From Pseudomonas fluorescens (GTDB taxonomy: Bacteria > Pseudomonadota > Gammaproteobacteria > Pseudomonadales > Pseudomonadaceae): 64,000 bases of DNA. Numbering within the stretch: position 1 is the first letter of the stretch; each line of letters starts with the position of its first letter. The stretch spans positions 62,001-126,000 of the forward strand of contig NZ_CABVHY010000010.1 in NCBI RefSeq assembly GCF_902497875.1. The letters run 5' to 3'. The translations under genes and the position numbers were made by a program. Under the pieces are notes generated by a model. It saw nothing but the letters and a program-made list of their open reading frames with translations, had not been told where the DNA came from and did no database searches. This document shows, piece by piece, positions 7,884 to 17,065 of this stretch.

Positions 7884-8159
7884 CTACGGATTGACGCTAT
7901 CTTTAAGCGATTTGCCCGGTTTGAAGGCAACGGTGTTGCTTGCCTTGATTTTCACAGGCTCACCGGTTTGCGGGTTTTTGCCGGTGCGGGCACCACGGTG
8001 GCGTTGCAGGAAGGTGCCGAAGCCCACCAGGGTGACACTGTCTTTACGGTGCAGAGCGCCGGTGATTTCTTCGAGAACGGCGTTGAGAACGCGATTGGCT
8101 TGTTCTTTGGTGAGATCAGCTTTTTCAGCAATGGCGGCTGCGAGATCTGGTTTACGCAT
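7884..8159 (-). CDS. HU family DNA-binding protein
   Basis: A 91-aa histone-like protein starting MRKPDLAAAIAEKADLTKEQ. It has the two N-terminal helices, the VTLVGFGTFLQRHRGARTGKNP saddle with the GFGTF motif, and the arm PQTGEPVKIKASNTVAFKPGK that inserts into the DNA minor groove. HU proteins bend DNA and compact the nucleoid as dimers. The start at MRKP is chosen because the family aligns from that residue. In Pseudomonas this gene next to rubredoxin reductase is one of the HU paralogues; I do not assign alpha or beta. Confidence 0.93.
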   Translation of the reverse strand: MRKPDLAAAIAEKADLTKEQANRVLNAVLEEITGALHRKDSVTLVGFGTFLQRHRGARTGKNPQTGEPVKIKASNTVAFKPGKSLKDSVNP

Positions 8160-8347
8160 AGTGAAGCCTCTTTGACGGTTTTTTGTTGTTATGTCCGTGC
8201 TGTTCTTCCGGAACAGCGCCCAAGGCGCCGCAGGCTCTACTCTGCGGCAGACGGGAGTGAGGATGGCACGCCGACAGCAGTGGCGCCAGTCTCCCCGCGA
8301 CCTTTGTAGGGCCAAAAGAGTGGTGTATCCGACAGAACGACCAGCAT

Positions 8348-9496
8348 TTATGCCAGCAGTGCTGGAAGCTCCCTGTTTAGAGCGAGTTTTTCCATAACGG
8401 CGCTGCCGGTGAGGGCATAACCCAGCAGTTTGCCGCTGGCGTCGTGGCACAGCGCCTTGATATCGCCGCCCTCGCCTTCGACTGTCCAGATGCCTTCCGA
8501 CCCCCGTGGCGGTGGTGAAACGACCAGCGGGCAGACGGGTGTTTTCACGGTGATCGGCATGGGGCCATAGTTGACGATCGTCGGGTGGCCAGCCAGGGTC
8601 TGGGCCAGCGCACGGGCGCAGCTCATCAACGGCATGACGTACAGCAGGTTCAGCCCGTCGACTTCGGCGCAGTCGCCCAGGGCGTAGATATTGGCGTGGG
8701 AGGTCTGCAGATGACGATCAACCACCACCCCGCGATTGACCACCAAACCGGCCGCTGCCGCCAGGTCGATGCGCGGGCGCAGGCCAATGGCTGAAACCAC
8801 CACATCGCAAGGGATGACCTGACCGTCGGAGAGGTGCGCCTCAAGCCCGTCCACGGTGCGCTGCAAACTATTGAGCACCGGCCCGAGGTGGAAACGTGCT
8901 CCGAGGCTTTCCAGCCCGGCCTGGACAGCTGCGGCGGCAGCCGGATGCAGCAAGGTCGGCATCACCTGCTCGCACGGCGCCACCAGTTGCACGTCATAGC
9001 CGCCGAGGATCAGGTCATTGGCGAATTCACAGCCAATCAGCCCGGCGCCGAGCAACAGCACCCGGTGCTTGCCGACAGTCGCTGCGCGAAAGCGCGCGTA
9101 GTCTTCGAGGTCGTTGATCGGGAAGATCGCCTCAGGCGCATCGCCTTGCACCGGCACCCGCACGGTTTCCGCGCCCCAGGCCAGGATCAGGTCACGATAG
9201 GCCACGGCCTCTTCGCCGATCCACAGGCGTTTGTGGCCCGGATCAATGCCGCTGATGCGGGTATGGGTGCGGATCTCGGCCTTGAGTTGCTCGGCCATGG
9301 CCCCGGGTTCGGCCATACTCAGGCCGTCGGCGTCCTTGTTTTTGCCAAAGCCGGTGGACAGCATCGGCTTGGAGTAGGAGCGACCATCATCTGCGGTAAT
9401 CAGCAGCAGCGGAGTTTCGCCATCGAGTTTGCGAAACTCCCGGGCCAGGTTGTAGCCAGCCAGCCCGGTGCCGACGATCACGACAGGTGCGTTCAT
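8348..9496 (-). CDS. rubB: Rubredoxin-NAD(+) reductase
   Basis: A 382-aa FAD-dependent oxidoreductase. The N-terminal dinucleotide fold ([18 protein letters not shown]) binds FAD. The second fold ([20 protein letters not shown], near residue 145) binds NADH. The C-terminal [13 protein letters not shown] motif contacts the FAD. It passes electrons from NADH to rubredoxin, which in pseudomonads feeds alkane hydroxylase or oxidative-stress enzymes. The rubredoxin gene lies immediately upstream on the same strand (37 bp gap), so the two are probably co-transcribed. Length and motifs are normal. Confidence 0.93.
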   Translation of the reverse strand: MNAPVVIVGTGLAGYNLAREFRKLDGETPLLLITADDGRSYSKPMLSTGFGKNKDADGLSMAEPGAMAEQLKAEIRTHTRISGIDPGHKRLWIGEEAVAYRDLILAWGAETVRVPVQGDAPEAIFPINDLEDYARFRAATVGKHRVLLLGAGLIGCEFANDLILGGYDVQLVAPCEQVMPTLLHPAAAAAVQAGLESLGARFHLGPVLNSLQRTVDGLEAHLSDGQVIPCDVVVSAIGLRPRIDLAAAAGLVVNRGVVVDRHLQTSHANIYALGDCAEVDGLNLLYVMPLMSCARALAQTLAGHPTIVNYGPMPITVKTPVCPLVVSPPPRGSEGIWTVEGEGGDIKALCHDASGKLLGYALTGSAVMEKLALNRELPALLA

Positions 9497-9533
9497 GCCT
9501 TTGTCCTTTTTATAGTGATTCGAAAAGCTTCAA

Positions 9534-9701
9534 TTAACCGATTTCGATCATTTCGAAATCCATTTTGCCCACGCCGCAGTCCGGGCACAGCCAGTCTTCG
9601 GGAACATCTTGCCACAGGGTACCCGGCGCGATGCCGTCGTCTGGCCAACCGTCAGCCTCGTTGTAAATGAGGCCACAGACCACACATTGCCACTTCTTCA
9701 T
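9534..9701 (-). CDS. rubA: Rubredoxin
   Basis: A 55-aa iron protein. The four iron ligands are Cys6, Cys9, Cys39 and Cys42 in CVVCG and CPDCG, with the conserved [20 protein letters not shown] segment between them. It carries single electrons from rubredoxin reductase, encoded just downstream, to an acceptor. The start is the ATG at 9699-9701, giving the usual length of about 55 residues; the upstream extension is not coding by family comparison. It is divergent from ubiC. Confidence 0.95.
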   Translation of the reverse strand: MKKWQCVVCGLIYNEADGWPDDGIAPGTLWQDVPEDWLCPDCGVGKMDFEMIEIG

Positions 9702-9916
9702 TACATGTTTCCTCAGGTTCTCGGGCTTCGCTGGCGCGGACGGTCGATGGGGCATTACCAATGACACTTGGGTTGCCGTCCGGCTCAGGGGCGTTTTGTA
9801 CTGATCGGGATCGCCAGATGCAAGCTCGTTCGACGCATGGGCCGCAGCCGATCAGGCTAAATCGCCTGTCGACATGGTAAGCTCGCCGCCTCATTTGCTG
9901 CCAATAATGACTCTCT

Positions 9917-10480
9917 GTGCCGCACTCAATACCCTGCCCCCCTGCTCCCGTCTGGTTGCCGCAAAGCCGGCTGATGCCCCTCCCCGACGCGCAAACCCTC
10001 GACTGGCTGTTCGATGAAGGCTCACTGACCCGCCGCCTGACCCGGCTGTCGAATGACGGCTTCAGTGTCACTCCGCTGTTCGAAGGCTGGCAAACCTTGC
10101 GTGATGACGAATGCACCGCACTGGTCCTGCCCGCCAAGAGCGAGGGCTGGGTCCGCGAAGTGTATTTGCGCGGTCATGGCCAGGCCTGGGTGTTTGCCCG
10201 CAGCGTCGCGGCGCGCAGCGCCTTGCAGGATGGCGGGTTGAATATGGATGAACTCGGCAGCCGCTCGCTGGGCGAGCTGTTGTTCTGCGATCAGGCGTTT
10301 CAGCGCCGCGCCATCGAGGTCTGCCATTACCCGCGGCAATGGTTACCCGCCGAATCCCAGGCCCCCGGGCTTTGGGGACGGCGCTCGCGTTTTGACCGGG
10401 GGGCCTTGAGCGTGCTGGTGGCCGAGATATTCCTTCCGACCCTTTGGCTCGCCGCAAGCGCCCATCCGGAGAACTGTTGA
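9917..10480 (+). CDS. ubiC: Chorismate lyase
   Basis: A 187-aa protein starting with GTG. It converts chorismate to 4-hydroxybenzoate and pyruvate, the first committed step of ubiquinone synthesis. Family features include the [12 protein letters not shown] segment near residue 30, [20 protein letters not shown] with the substrate-contacting arginine, and LGELLF plus the acidic Glu towards the C-terminus. Its TGA overlaps the ubiA ATG by one base (TGATG at 10478-10482), so translation of the two is probably coupled. Confidence 0.93.
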   Translation: MPHSIPCPPAPVWLPQSRLMPLPDAQTLDWLFDEGSLTRRLTRLSNDGFSVTPLFEGWQTLRDDECTALVLPAKSEGWVREVYLRGHGQAWVFARSVAARSALQDGGLNMDELGSRSLGELLFCDQAFQRRAIEVCHYPRQWLPAESQAPGLWGRRSRFDRGALSVLVAEIFLPTLWLAASAHPENC

Positions 10481-11370
10481 TGTACCTGAGCCTGCTCAAA
10501 TCGCTGAATCGCCTGAACCCACGGGCCTGGGACTTCATTCAACTGACCCGCATGGACAAGCCGATCGGCATTTACCTGCTGCTGTGGCCGACCCTCTGGG
10601 CGCTGTGGATTGCCGGCAAGGGTTCGCCGTCGCTGAGCAACGTGGTGATCTTCGTCCTTGGCGTCGTGCTGACCCGTGCCGGTGGTTGCGTGATCAACGA
10701 TTGGGCCGATCGCAAGGTCGACGGTCACGTCAAACGCACTGCGCAGCGTCCGCTGGTCAGCGGCAGGATCGGTTCCAAAGAGGCGCTGGTGTTCTTTGCC
10801 GTGCTGATGAGCCTGAGCTTTTTGTTGGTGCTGTGCACTAACTCGACGACCATCTGGCTGTCGTTCGGCGGGCTGGCGTTGGCGTCCTGCTACCCCTTCA
10901 TGAAGCGTTACACCTACTACCCGCAAGTGGTGCTGGGCGCGGCGTTCTCCTGGGGCATGCCGATGGCGTTCACTGCCGAGACCGGTGACCTGCCGGCCGC
11001 CGCGTGGCTGCTGTACATCGCCAACCTGCTGTGGACCGTGGGCTACGACACCTATTATGCCATGACCGATCGCGACGACGACCTGAAGATCGGCGTGAAA
11101 TCCACGGCGATCCTGTTTGGCGATGCGGATCGGGCGATCATTCTCACCTTGCAGGGACTGGCCCTGGGTTGCCTGTTGCTGGCGGGGGCGCGCTTCGAAC
11201 TGGGCGGCTGGTTCCACCTCGGGCTGGTGGCGGCCGCGGCGTGTTTTGTCTGGGAATTCTGGTACACCCGCGGAAAAGATCCGCAGCGCTGCTTCAAGGC
11301 GTTTTTGCACAACCATTGGGCAGGTTTGGCGATTTTTGTCGGGATTGTGCTGGATTACGCCATGCACTGA
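10480..11370 (+). CDS. ubiA: 4-hydroxybenzoate octaprenyltransferase
   Basis: A 296-aa integral membrane prenyltransferase starting [20 protein letters not shown]. It has the two Asp-rich motifs that bind Mg-prenyl diphosphate: [11 protein letters not shown] (residues 73-83) and DRDDDLKIG (near residue 200). Eight or nine hydrophobic helices are visible. It attaches the polyprenyl tail to 4-hydroxybenzoate. The start overlapping the ubiC stop is preferred over an in-frame codon 12 positions upstream, because that extension ([11 protein letters not shown]) lies within ubiC and has no family support. Confidence 0.95.
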   Translation: MYLSLLKSLNRLNPRAWDFIQLTRMDKPIGIYLLLWPTLWALWIAGKGSPSLSNVVIFVLGVVLTRAGGCVINDWADRKVDGHVKRTAQRPLVSGRIGSKEALVFFAVLMSLSFLLVLCTNSTTIWLSFGGLALASCYPFMKRYTYYPQVVLGAAFSWGMPMAFTAETGDLPAAAWLLYIANLLWTVGYDTYYAMTDRDDDLKIGVKSTAILFGDADRAIILTLQGLALGCLLLAGARFELGGWFHLGLVAAAACFVWEFWYTRGKDPQRCFKAFLHNHWAGLAIFVGIVLDYAMH

Positions 11371-11380
11371 CGGGTAGATC

Positions 11381-11411
11381 CTGTGGGAGCGGCGGTGCGG
11401 CGCTCCCACAG
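11381..11411. repeat. REP-type hairpin after ubiA
   Basis: CTGTGGGAGCG, loop gcggtgcgg, CGCTCCCACAG: a perfect 11-bp stem 10 bp after the ubiA stop, between convergent ubiA and the COG4315-like gene. It is a single REP unit of the GTGGGAGC type and may act as a bidirectional end signal. Confidence 0.8.
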
Positions 11412-11425
11412 ATGCCTTGAGTCGG

Positions 11426-11812
11426 CTACTTCTGCGACTCGCGCATCACGTGCCAAACGTTCTTCATGCCGTCGCCCTTCATCTCTCCCGGTTTTTCGTC
11501 CTTCACAAAGGTGTACAACGGCTTGCCGTCGTAAGCCCATTGCATCTTGCCGTCATCACGCTTGATGGTCGTCCACTTGCCTTCGGCTTTGGCGCCCGCC
11601 GGAGCCATCAACGGTGGCCAGTTCTTGGCGCAGTCATCGTTACACATCGACTTGCCAGCACTGTCTTTGTCGAACGTGTACACCGCCATGCCTTTATGGT
11701 CGACCCCTATGCCGTCTTTCATCATTACGGGCTCTGCGGCAAACGCCAGCCCCGGCAGGGCCAGTGCGGCAGTCACCAATAGCGCTTTCCAGGAAATAGT
11801 GCAGTGAGACAT
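11426..11812 (-). CDS. Secreted protein with Y-x-F-x-x-D repeats (COG4315-like)
   Basis: A 128-aa protein with a cleavable signal peptide (to about residue 26, GLAFAAE). The mature part carries two copies of the family hallmark: VYTFDKD with SMCNDDCAKNWPPL, and LYTFVKD. Two cysteines flank the CNDDC segment. Proteins of this kind are usually described as lipoproteins with a Yx(FWY)xxD motif, but this one lacks a lipobox. Function is unknown. It is divergent from phoB, and the Pho box at 11894-11911 lies between the two start codons, so phosphate control of this gene is possible. Confidence 0.8.
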   Translation of the reverse strand: MSHCTISWKALLVTAALALPGLAFAAEPVMMKDGIGVDHKGMAVYTFDKDSAGKSMCNDDCAKNWPPLMAPAGAKAEGKWTTIKRDDGKMQWAYDGKPLYTFVKDEKPGEMKGDGMKNVWHVMRESQK

Positions 11813-11893
11813 GGAAACCTTCCTTTTGTGGTTGTCAGGATTCGGACTTAAAGCTTAGTTCAGGAACACGCGGATCGCCGGGGCGCTAAAATA

Positions 11894-11927
11894 CTGTCAC
11901 ACGACTGCAATAATTCCGTTATCTAAT
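11894..11927 (+). promoter_or_regulatory. Pho box and -10 element of phoB
   Basis: CTGTCACACGACTGCAAT (11894-11911) fits the two 7-bp direct repeats of the Pho box (CTGTCAY, 4 bp, CTGYMAY). TATCTAAT (11920-11927) is a suitable -10 about 9 bp further on. This predicts autoactivation of phoBR by phosphorylated PhoB, as known in E. coli and Pseudomonas. Confidence 0.8.
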
Positions 11928-11963
11928 GCGGCGCAAGACAGTTAAATGACAAGAGGACTGAGC

Positions 11964-12653
11964 ATGGTTGGCAGGAGCATTCTGATAGTCGACGACGAAG
12001 CGCCCATCCGCGAGATGATCGCCGTTGCGTTGGAAATGGCCGGCTACGACTGCATGGAGGCAGAAAACTCCCAGCAGGCCCATGCCATCATCGTCGACCG
12101 CAAGCCCGACCTGATTCTGCTCGACTGGATGCTCCCCGGCACCTCGGGCATCGAATTGGCCAGACGTCTCAAGCGCGATGAGCTGACCGGGGATATCCCG
12201 ATCATCATGCTCACCGCCAAGGGCGAAGAGGACAACAAGATCCAGGGCCTGGAAGTTGGCGCCGATGACTACATCACCAAACCCTTTTCCCCGCGCGAAC
12301 TGGTCGCCCGCCTCAAGGCCGTACTGCGCCGCGCCGGCCCGACCGAAGGCGAATCGCCGATCGAAGTCGGCGGCCTGCTGCTCGACCCGATCAGCCACCG
12401 CGTGACCATCGACGGCAAACCGGCCGAGATGGGCCCCACCGAATACCGCCTGCTGCAGTTTTTCATGACTCACCAGGAACGGGCCTACACTCGCGGGCAA
12501 CTGCTCGACCAGGTCTGGGGCGGCAACGTGTACGTCGAGGAGCGCACCGTTGACGTGCATATTCGTCGGCTGCGCAAAGCCCTCGGCGAGGCTTATGAGA
12601 ACCTGGTACAAACCGTGCGCGGCACCGGCTATCGCTTTTCCACCAAAGGCTGA
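11964..12653 (+). CDS. phoB: Phosphate response regulator PhoB
   Basis: A 229-aa OmpR-family regulator. The receiver domain (residues 1-120) has the acidic pair Asp10/Asp11, phosphoacceptor Asp54 in [11 protein letters not shown], the TA dyad in IIMLTAKG and the Lys in [11 protein letters not shown]. The winged-helix DNA-binding domain (130-229) contains [15 protein letters not shown] and the recognition segment [12 protein letters not shown]. It binds Pho boxes to activate phosphate-starvation genes. The ATG at 11964 (MVGRSIL) has AGAGGA 7 nt upstream and fits family length better than the ATG six codons earlier. phoR follows after 46 bp. Confidence 0.97.
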   Translation: MVGRSILIVDDEAPIREMIAVALEMAGYDCMEAENSQQAHAIIVDRKPDLILLDWMLPGTSGIELARRLKRDELTGDIPIIMLTAKGEEDNKIQGLEVGADDYITKPFSPRELVARLKAVLRRAGPTEGESPIEVGGLLLDPISHRVTIDGKPAEMGPTEYRLLQFFMTHQERAYTRGQLLDQVWGGNVYVEERTVDVHIRRLRKALGEAYENLVQTVRGTGYRFSTKG

Positions 12654-12699
12654 GCTGCTTTTCACCCCGCCAGACAAGCTGACAAGGACGCGTGTTTAA

Positions 12700-14022
12700 G
12701 TGAACCAAAACTGGCATGGCACCCTGATTCGCCACATGCTGCTCCTGATCACCGGCTGTTTGCTGGTCGGCTTGATCAGCGGCTACTACGGCCTGAGCCT
12801 GGCCATTGGCCTGGCGATTTATCTGGCCTGGACCCTCAAGCAGCTACTGCGCTTGCATCAATGGCTACGCCTGCAAAAACCCGACGAAGCACCACCCGAT
12901 GGCTATGGCCTGTGGGGTGAAGTGTTCGACAGCATCTACCACCTGCAACGCCGCGACCAGCGGGTACGCGGGCGGCTGCAAGCGGTCATCGACCGGGTCC
13001 AGGAGTCCACCGCCGCGTTGAAAGACGCCGTGATCATGCTCGACAGCGACGGCAACCTGGAATGGTGGAACCGCGCCGCAGAAACCCTGCTCGGCCTGAA
13101 AACCCCGCAAGACAGCGGCCAACCGGTGACCAACCTGGTACGCCACCCGCGCTTCAAAGAGTATTTCGAACAGGACAGCTACGCCGAGCCGCTGGAAATT
13201 CCTTCGCCGATCAACGATCGGCTGCGCATCCAGCTGTACATCACCCGCTACGGCAACAATGAACACTTGATGCTCGTGCGCGATGTCACGCGTATTCATC
13301 AGCTCGAACAGATGCGCAAAGACTTCATCGCCAACGTTTCCCATGAGCTACGCACGCCGCTGACAGTAATTTGCGGTTACCTGGAAACCTTGCTCGATAA
13401 TGTTGACGAGGTGAACCCGCGCTGGACCCGCGCCTTGCAGCAAATGCAGCAGCAAGGCGGACGGATGCAGACCCTGCTCAATGACTTGTTGCTGCTGGCC
13501 AAACTGGAAGCCACCGACTACCCATCGGACAACCAGCCAGTGGCGATCGACAGCCTGCTGCAATCAATCAAGAACGATGCTCAGGCCTTGTCCGGGCAAC
13601 GCAATCAACGCATCACGCTGGAAGCCGATCCGTCGATTCTGCTCAAGGGCAGCGAGGCCGAATTGCGCAGTGCGTTCTCCAATCTGGTGTTCAACGCCGT
13701 GAAGTACACCCCGGCCGAAGGCAACATCCATATTCGCTGGTGGGGCGACGAACAAGGCGCACACCTCAGCGTGCAGGACTCCGGCATCGGCATCGACAGC
13801 AAACACCTGCCGCGTCTGACCGAGCGTTTCTACCGCGTCGACTCCAGCCGCAACTCCAACACCGGCGGGACTGGCCTGGGCCTGGCCATCGTCAAACACG
13901 TGCTGTTGCGCCACCGCGCACGGATGGAGATCAGCAGCGTACTGGGCCATGGCAGTACCTTCACCTGCCATTTCGTGCCCGTCCAAGTGACGAAATCCAG
14001 GGCCAGTTCCCTGACCGACTAG
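12700..14022 (+). CDS. phoR: Phosphate regulon sensor histidine kinase PhoR
   Basis: A 440-aa membrane kinase with a GTG start. Two close N-terminal membrane segments (residues 12-47) have almost no periplasmic loop, as usual for PhoR, which senses phosphate through PstB-PhoU rather than directly. A PAS domain (about 95-195) follows. The dimerisation domain carries the phosphorylated His215 in FIANVSHELRTPLTV. The ATPase domain has the N box (FSNLVFNAVKYTP), G1 (DSGIGID) and G2 (GTGLGLAIVKH). It phosphorylates PhoB, encoded just upstream. Confidence 0.97.
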   Translation: MNQNWHGTLIRHMLLLITGCLLVGLISGYYGLSLAIGLAIYLAWTLKQLLRLHQWLRLQKPDEAPPDGYGLWGEVFDSIYHLQRRDQRVRGRLQAVIDRVQESTAALKDAVIMLDSDGNLEWWNRAAETLLGLKTPQDSGQPVTNLVRHPRFKEYFEQDSYAEPLEIPSPINDRLRIQLYITRYGNNEHLMLVRDVTRIHQLEQMRKDFIANVSHELRTPLTVICGYLETLLDNVDEVNPRWTRALQQMQQQGGRMQTLLNDLLLLAKLEATDYPSDNQPVAIDSLLQSIKNDAQALSGQRNQRITLEADPSILLKGSEAELRSAFSNLVFNAVKYTPAEGNIHIRWWGDEQGAHLSVQDSGIGIDSKHLPRLTERFYRVDSSRNSNTGGTGLGLAIVKHVLLRHRARMEISSVLGHGSTFTCHFVPVQVTKSRASSLTD

Positions 14023-14145
14023 CCACACAAGCCACTACCCACTAGGCAATCGCCCTGTCAGCCGCTACATTGGCTGACTTGGGCCTGCCTTTCAGGCACA
14101 GCAATCCTCCTTCTTTCGAATTTACGGAACCCGCAAAACTCCACC

Positions 14146-15486
14146 ATGGACCCATCCCCTAGTTTCACCCTTGCGACACTCTTCGCCGATTTCGGCATGA
14201 TCCTTTTTGCACTGGTCCTGGTTTTGCTCAACGGCTTCTTCGTTGCCGCCGAATTCGCCATGGTCAAACTGCGCTCGACCCGGGTCGAGTCCATCGCCGA
14301 TACCAATGGCTGGCGCGGGCAGATCCTGCGCACCGTACACAGCAAGCTCGACGCCTACCTGTCCGCCTGCCAGCTGGGTATTACCCTCGCCTCCCTGGGG
14401 CTGGGCTGGGTCGGTGAGCCCGCCTTCGCACACCTGCTGGCGCCGCTGCTCAGTGCGGTCGGCGTGGACTCCGACGAAGTCGTCAAAGGCGTGTCGTTCT
14501 TTACCGCCTTTTTCATCATTTCCTACCTGCACATCGTGGTCGGCGAACTGGCGCCGAAATCCTGGGCAATTCGCAAACCCGAGCTACTGTCGCTGTGGAC
14601 CGCGGTGCCGCTGTACCTGTTCTATTGGGCGATGTACCCGGCCATTTACCTGCTCAACGCCAGCGCCAATACCATCCTGCGGATCGCCGGCCAGGGCGAA
14701 CCCGGCCCCCATCACGATCATCACTACAGCCGTGAAGAACTGAAACTGATTCTGCACTCCAGCCGCGGCCAGGATCCGAGCGACCAAGGCATGCGCGTAC
14801 TGGCCTCGGCCGTGGAAATGGGTGAGCTGGAAGTGGTCGACTGGGCCAACTCCCGCGAAGACCTGGTGACCATCGAGTTCAATGCCCCGCTCAAGGAAAT
14901 CCTTGCGCAGTTCCGCCGCCACAAATTCAGCCGCTACCCGGTCTACGACACCGAGCGCAATGAGTTCGTCGGCCTGCTGCATATCAAGGACCTGCTGCTG
15001 GAACTGGCGGCGCTGGACCATATCCCCGAATCGTTCAACCTCGCCGAACTGACCCGGCCGCTGGAGCGGGTATCCCGGCATATGCCGCTGTCGCAATTGC
15101 TCGAGCAGTTCCGCAAGGGCGGTTCGCACTTCGCCCTGGTTGAAGAAGCCGACGGCAACATCATCGGCTACCTGACCATGGAAGACGTGCTGGAAGTGCT
15201 GGTCGGCGATATTCAGGACGAACACCGCAAGGCCGAACGCGGCATCCTCGCCTACCAACCAGGCAAGCTGCTGGTGCGTGGCGACACGCCGCTGTTCAAA
15301 GTCGAACGCCTACTGGGCATCGACCTGGACCACATCGAAGCCGAAACCCTCGCCGGGCTGGTCTACGAAACCCTGAAACGGGTGCCGGAAGAGGAAGAAG
15401 TGCTGGAAGTCGAAGGCCTGCGGATCATCATCAAAAAGATGAAAGGCCCGAAAATCGTGCTGGCCAAGGTGTTGATGCTGGATTGA
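14146..15486 (+). CDS. CNNM/HlyC-CorC family transporter-associated membrane protein
   Basis: A 446-aa protein with three domains: an N-terminal DUF21/CNNM membrane domain (about residues 15-190; LVLLNGFFVAAEFAMVKLRS is the typical start), a CBS pair (about 210-340; YPVYDTERNEFVGLLHIKDL and NIIGYLTMEDVLEVLVGDI), and a C-terminal CorC_HlyC domain (about 355-446). Homologues are annotated as hemolysin-like or Mg/Co efflux proteins. It lies downstream of phoR, an order I recall from other Pseudomonas, but a link to phosphate is not shown. The 124-bp gap to phoR argues for a separate promoter. Confidence 0.9.
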   Translation: MDPSPSFTLATLFADFGMILFALVLVLLNGFFVAAEFAMVKLRSTRVESIADTNGWRGQILRTVHSKLDAYLSACQLGITLASLGLGWVGEPAFAHLLAPLLSAVGVDSDEVVKGVSFFTAFFIISYLHIVVGELAPKSWAIRKPELLSLWTAVPLYLFYWAMYPAIYLLNASANTILRIAGQGEPGPHHDHHYSREELKLILHSSRGQDPSDQGMRVLASAVEMGELEVVDWANSREDLVTIEFNAPLKEILAQFRRHKFSRYPVYDTERNEFVGLLHIKDLLLELAALDHIPESFNLAELTRPLERVSRHMPLSQLLEQFRKGGSHFALVEEADGNIIGYLTMEDVLEVLVGDIQDEHRKAERGILAYQPGKLLVRGDTPLFKVERLLGIDLDHIEAETLAGLVYETLKRVPEEEEVLEVEGLRIIIKKMKGPKIVLAKVLMLD

Positions 15487-15516
15487 TCGCAACGCGGGCG
15501 ACCGCATGTGCATTGA

Positions 15517-15629
15517 AAAAGATCGCAGCCTCGCTCTGCTCGACAGCTCCTACGGGGGGGGGATCGCATGCACCTTAATCACGGGTGTAGCGAGGCCTCT
15601 GTAGGAGCTGCCGCAGGCTGCGATCTTTT
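15517..15629. repeat. Inverted repeat element between convergent genes
   Basis: AAAAAGATCGCAGCC at the left and GGCTGCGATCTTTTG at the right, with AGCTCCTAC / GTAGGAGCT inside. This is a second REP family (GATCGCAGCC...AGCTCCTAC) common in fluorescent pseudomonads. It fills the space between the convergent CNNM and M23 genes and could terminate both. Confidence 0.8.
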
Positions 15630-15640
15630 GCTTTCCAGCA

Positions 15641-16543
15641 TCATTGCTTACCCAACGCAAAATTCGGCAGGTTGCCCACCGACTGATTGAACTGGTACGG
15701 AATCGACACCAAGCCCAACCCGGTATTGCGCTGCACCACGAAGTGCAAATGCGGGCCGCTGCTGTTGCCGGTGTTGCCCGACAGCGCCAGCGGGCTGCCC
15801 ACCGCCACCCGCTGCCCTTCCCGGACATTCACCGAACCTCGCTTGAGGTGCAGATAGACGCCCATGGTGCCGTCGTCGTGCAGCACCCGGACAAAGTTGC
15901 CGGACGGGTCGGTACCGCGCCCGGTCTGGGCATTCTCGGTCCTCACCACTACCCCGCCACGGGCCGCGATGATCGGTGTGCCTTCCGGCATGGCGATGTC
16001 CATGGCGTAACGATTCTTGACTCCGAAGTGGCTGTACTTGCCATTGGCCCCTTGCGTCAGGCGAAACGGCCCACCTTGCCAGGGCACCGGATAACGATAG
16101 GCCTGGGCCGCCCCTGAGGGGTCTCCCAGCGAATAACGGAAGCTTGGGGTATAGGTCAGCGGTTTGCCGGCTCGCGTCGCCGTGAGCAGCGCCAGACGCA
16201 CGTTGCTGCGCGCCGGCAAAACCCGGCGGATCGGCCGACTCGGCGCGCCGCTGACATTCTTCAGCCCGACGAAACTCAGCTCGATCTCCACCGGGGCATA
16301 CAAATCGTTGCGCACAAAGACGCTATCCTCACCCTTGTGCTTCTTGATATCGAGACGTACCTGACGATCCAGTTGCTCGACCATTCGATCGCGAAACACG
16401 AACACCTTCGAGGCGCCGTTGGGACGGTCACTGTAGGAGACCGAACCATTGATATCGATGGTTTTGTAGATCGTCGTGGCCCCGGCCGCAGTGGCGACCA
16501 TGAAAAGACCACAAAAAAGCAGCAATCGCGCGAGCATGGGCAA
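15641..16543 (-). CDS. Secreted M23 family peptidoglycan metallopeptidase
   Basis: A 300-aa protein with a signal peptide (residues 1-22, ending AAGA). An N-terminal segment TTIYKTIDINGSVSYSDRPN resembles DUF4124-like modules. The C-terminal LytM/M23 domain (about 160-290) has zinc-ligand blocks SHFGVKNRYAMDIAMPEG and SGPHLHFVV (His near 265-267) plus YLHLKRGSVNV. It should cut peptide cross-links in peptidoglycan or regulate amidases. The metal ligands appear intact. It is convergent with the CNNM gene and separated from the next minus-strand gene by about 50 bp. Confidence 0.9.
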   Translation of the reverse strand: MPMLARLLLFCGLFMVATAAGATTIYKTIDINGSVSYSDRPNGASKVFVFRDRMVEQLDRQVRLDIKKHKGEDSVFVRNDLYAPVEIELSFVGLKNVSGAPSRPIRRVLPARSNVRLALLTATRAGKPLTYTPSFRYSLGDPSGAAQAYRYPVPWQGGPFRLTQGANGKYSHFGVKNRYAMDIAMPEGTPIIAARGGVVVRTENAQTGRGTDPSGNFVRVLHDDGTMGVYLHLKRGSVNVREGQRVAVGSPLALSGNTGNSSGPHLHFVVQRNTGLGLVSIPYQFNQSVGNLPNFALGKQ

Positions 16544-16591
16544 GAATCTGTCGAGTAGGGCGTGGAAAGCAGACTAGCAGCTGCAATGGAC

Positions 16592-16903
16592 TCACGAAGT
16601 CGGCAGATGTTTCAAAACCGGATAAACGGGATCGCAGGGTATCAGGCGGTAGCTACCCGATATCGGGCTCATCGTTTCGTAGCGCTCAGCGCTGTATTGC
16701 AACGCGAGCCATGGATGCCCATGAGCATCGACATGATCGACTTTCCAGGCAAGACCCGAGTCCAGCAGAATGCGATAGCCGCGTTGCTCGTCAGCACTTA
16801 AACCCACCGGTATATGGGTGATCTGAATGGAGTGACCCATCCAGACCAGCGTGCCCTTATTGGCAATACCCTGACTTAAACCCTCGCAACACTCACACAG
16901 CAT
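16592..16903 (-). CDS. Hypothetical cysteine-containing small protein
   Basis: A 103-aa frame from the ATG at 16901-16903, with AGGA 8 nt upstream. It starts MLCECCEGLSQGIANKGTLV, with a C-x-C-C cluster at the N-terminus. A central block YRILLDSGLAWKVDHVDAHG and a C-terminal GSYRLIPCDPVYPVLKHLP follow. I do not recognise the family. The CxxC-like cluster could bind metal, but no matching second pair is clear (one further Cys near the C-terminus). An upstream in-frame ATG would give 136 aa. It may be co-transcribed with the M23 gene. Confidence 0.55.
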   Translation of the reverse strand: MLCECCEGLSQGIANKGTLVWMGHSIQITHIPVGLSADEQRGYRILLDSGLAWKVDHVDAHGHPWLALQYSAERYETMSPISGSYRLIPCDPVYPVLKHLPTS

Positions 16904-17065
16904 GTGTCGATTCCTGTGGATTAACCAGGACGCGATCATGCCAACCATTCTACTGTTCAGGAACAGCGAGGCTTCCTGATTAGATGTAGGAATCGTCTTC
17001 AATAAGCATCAGGAAGGGACGTAACCGCTGCGACCCATATTCAACTTGATGCTTACTAAATTGCT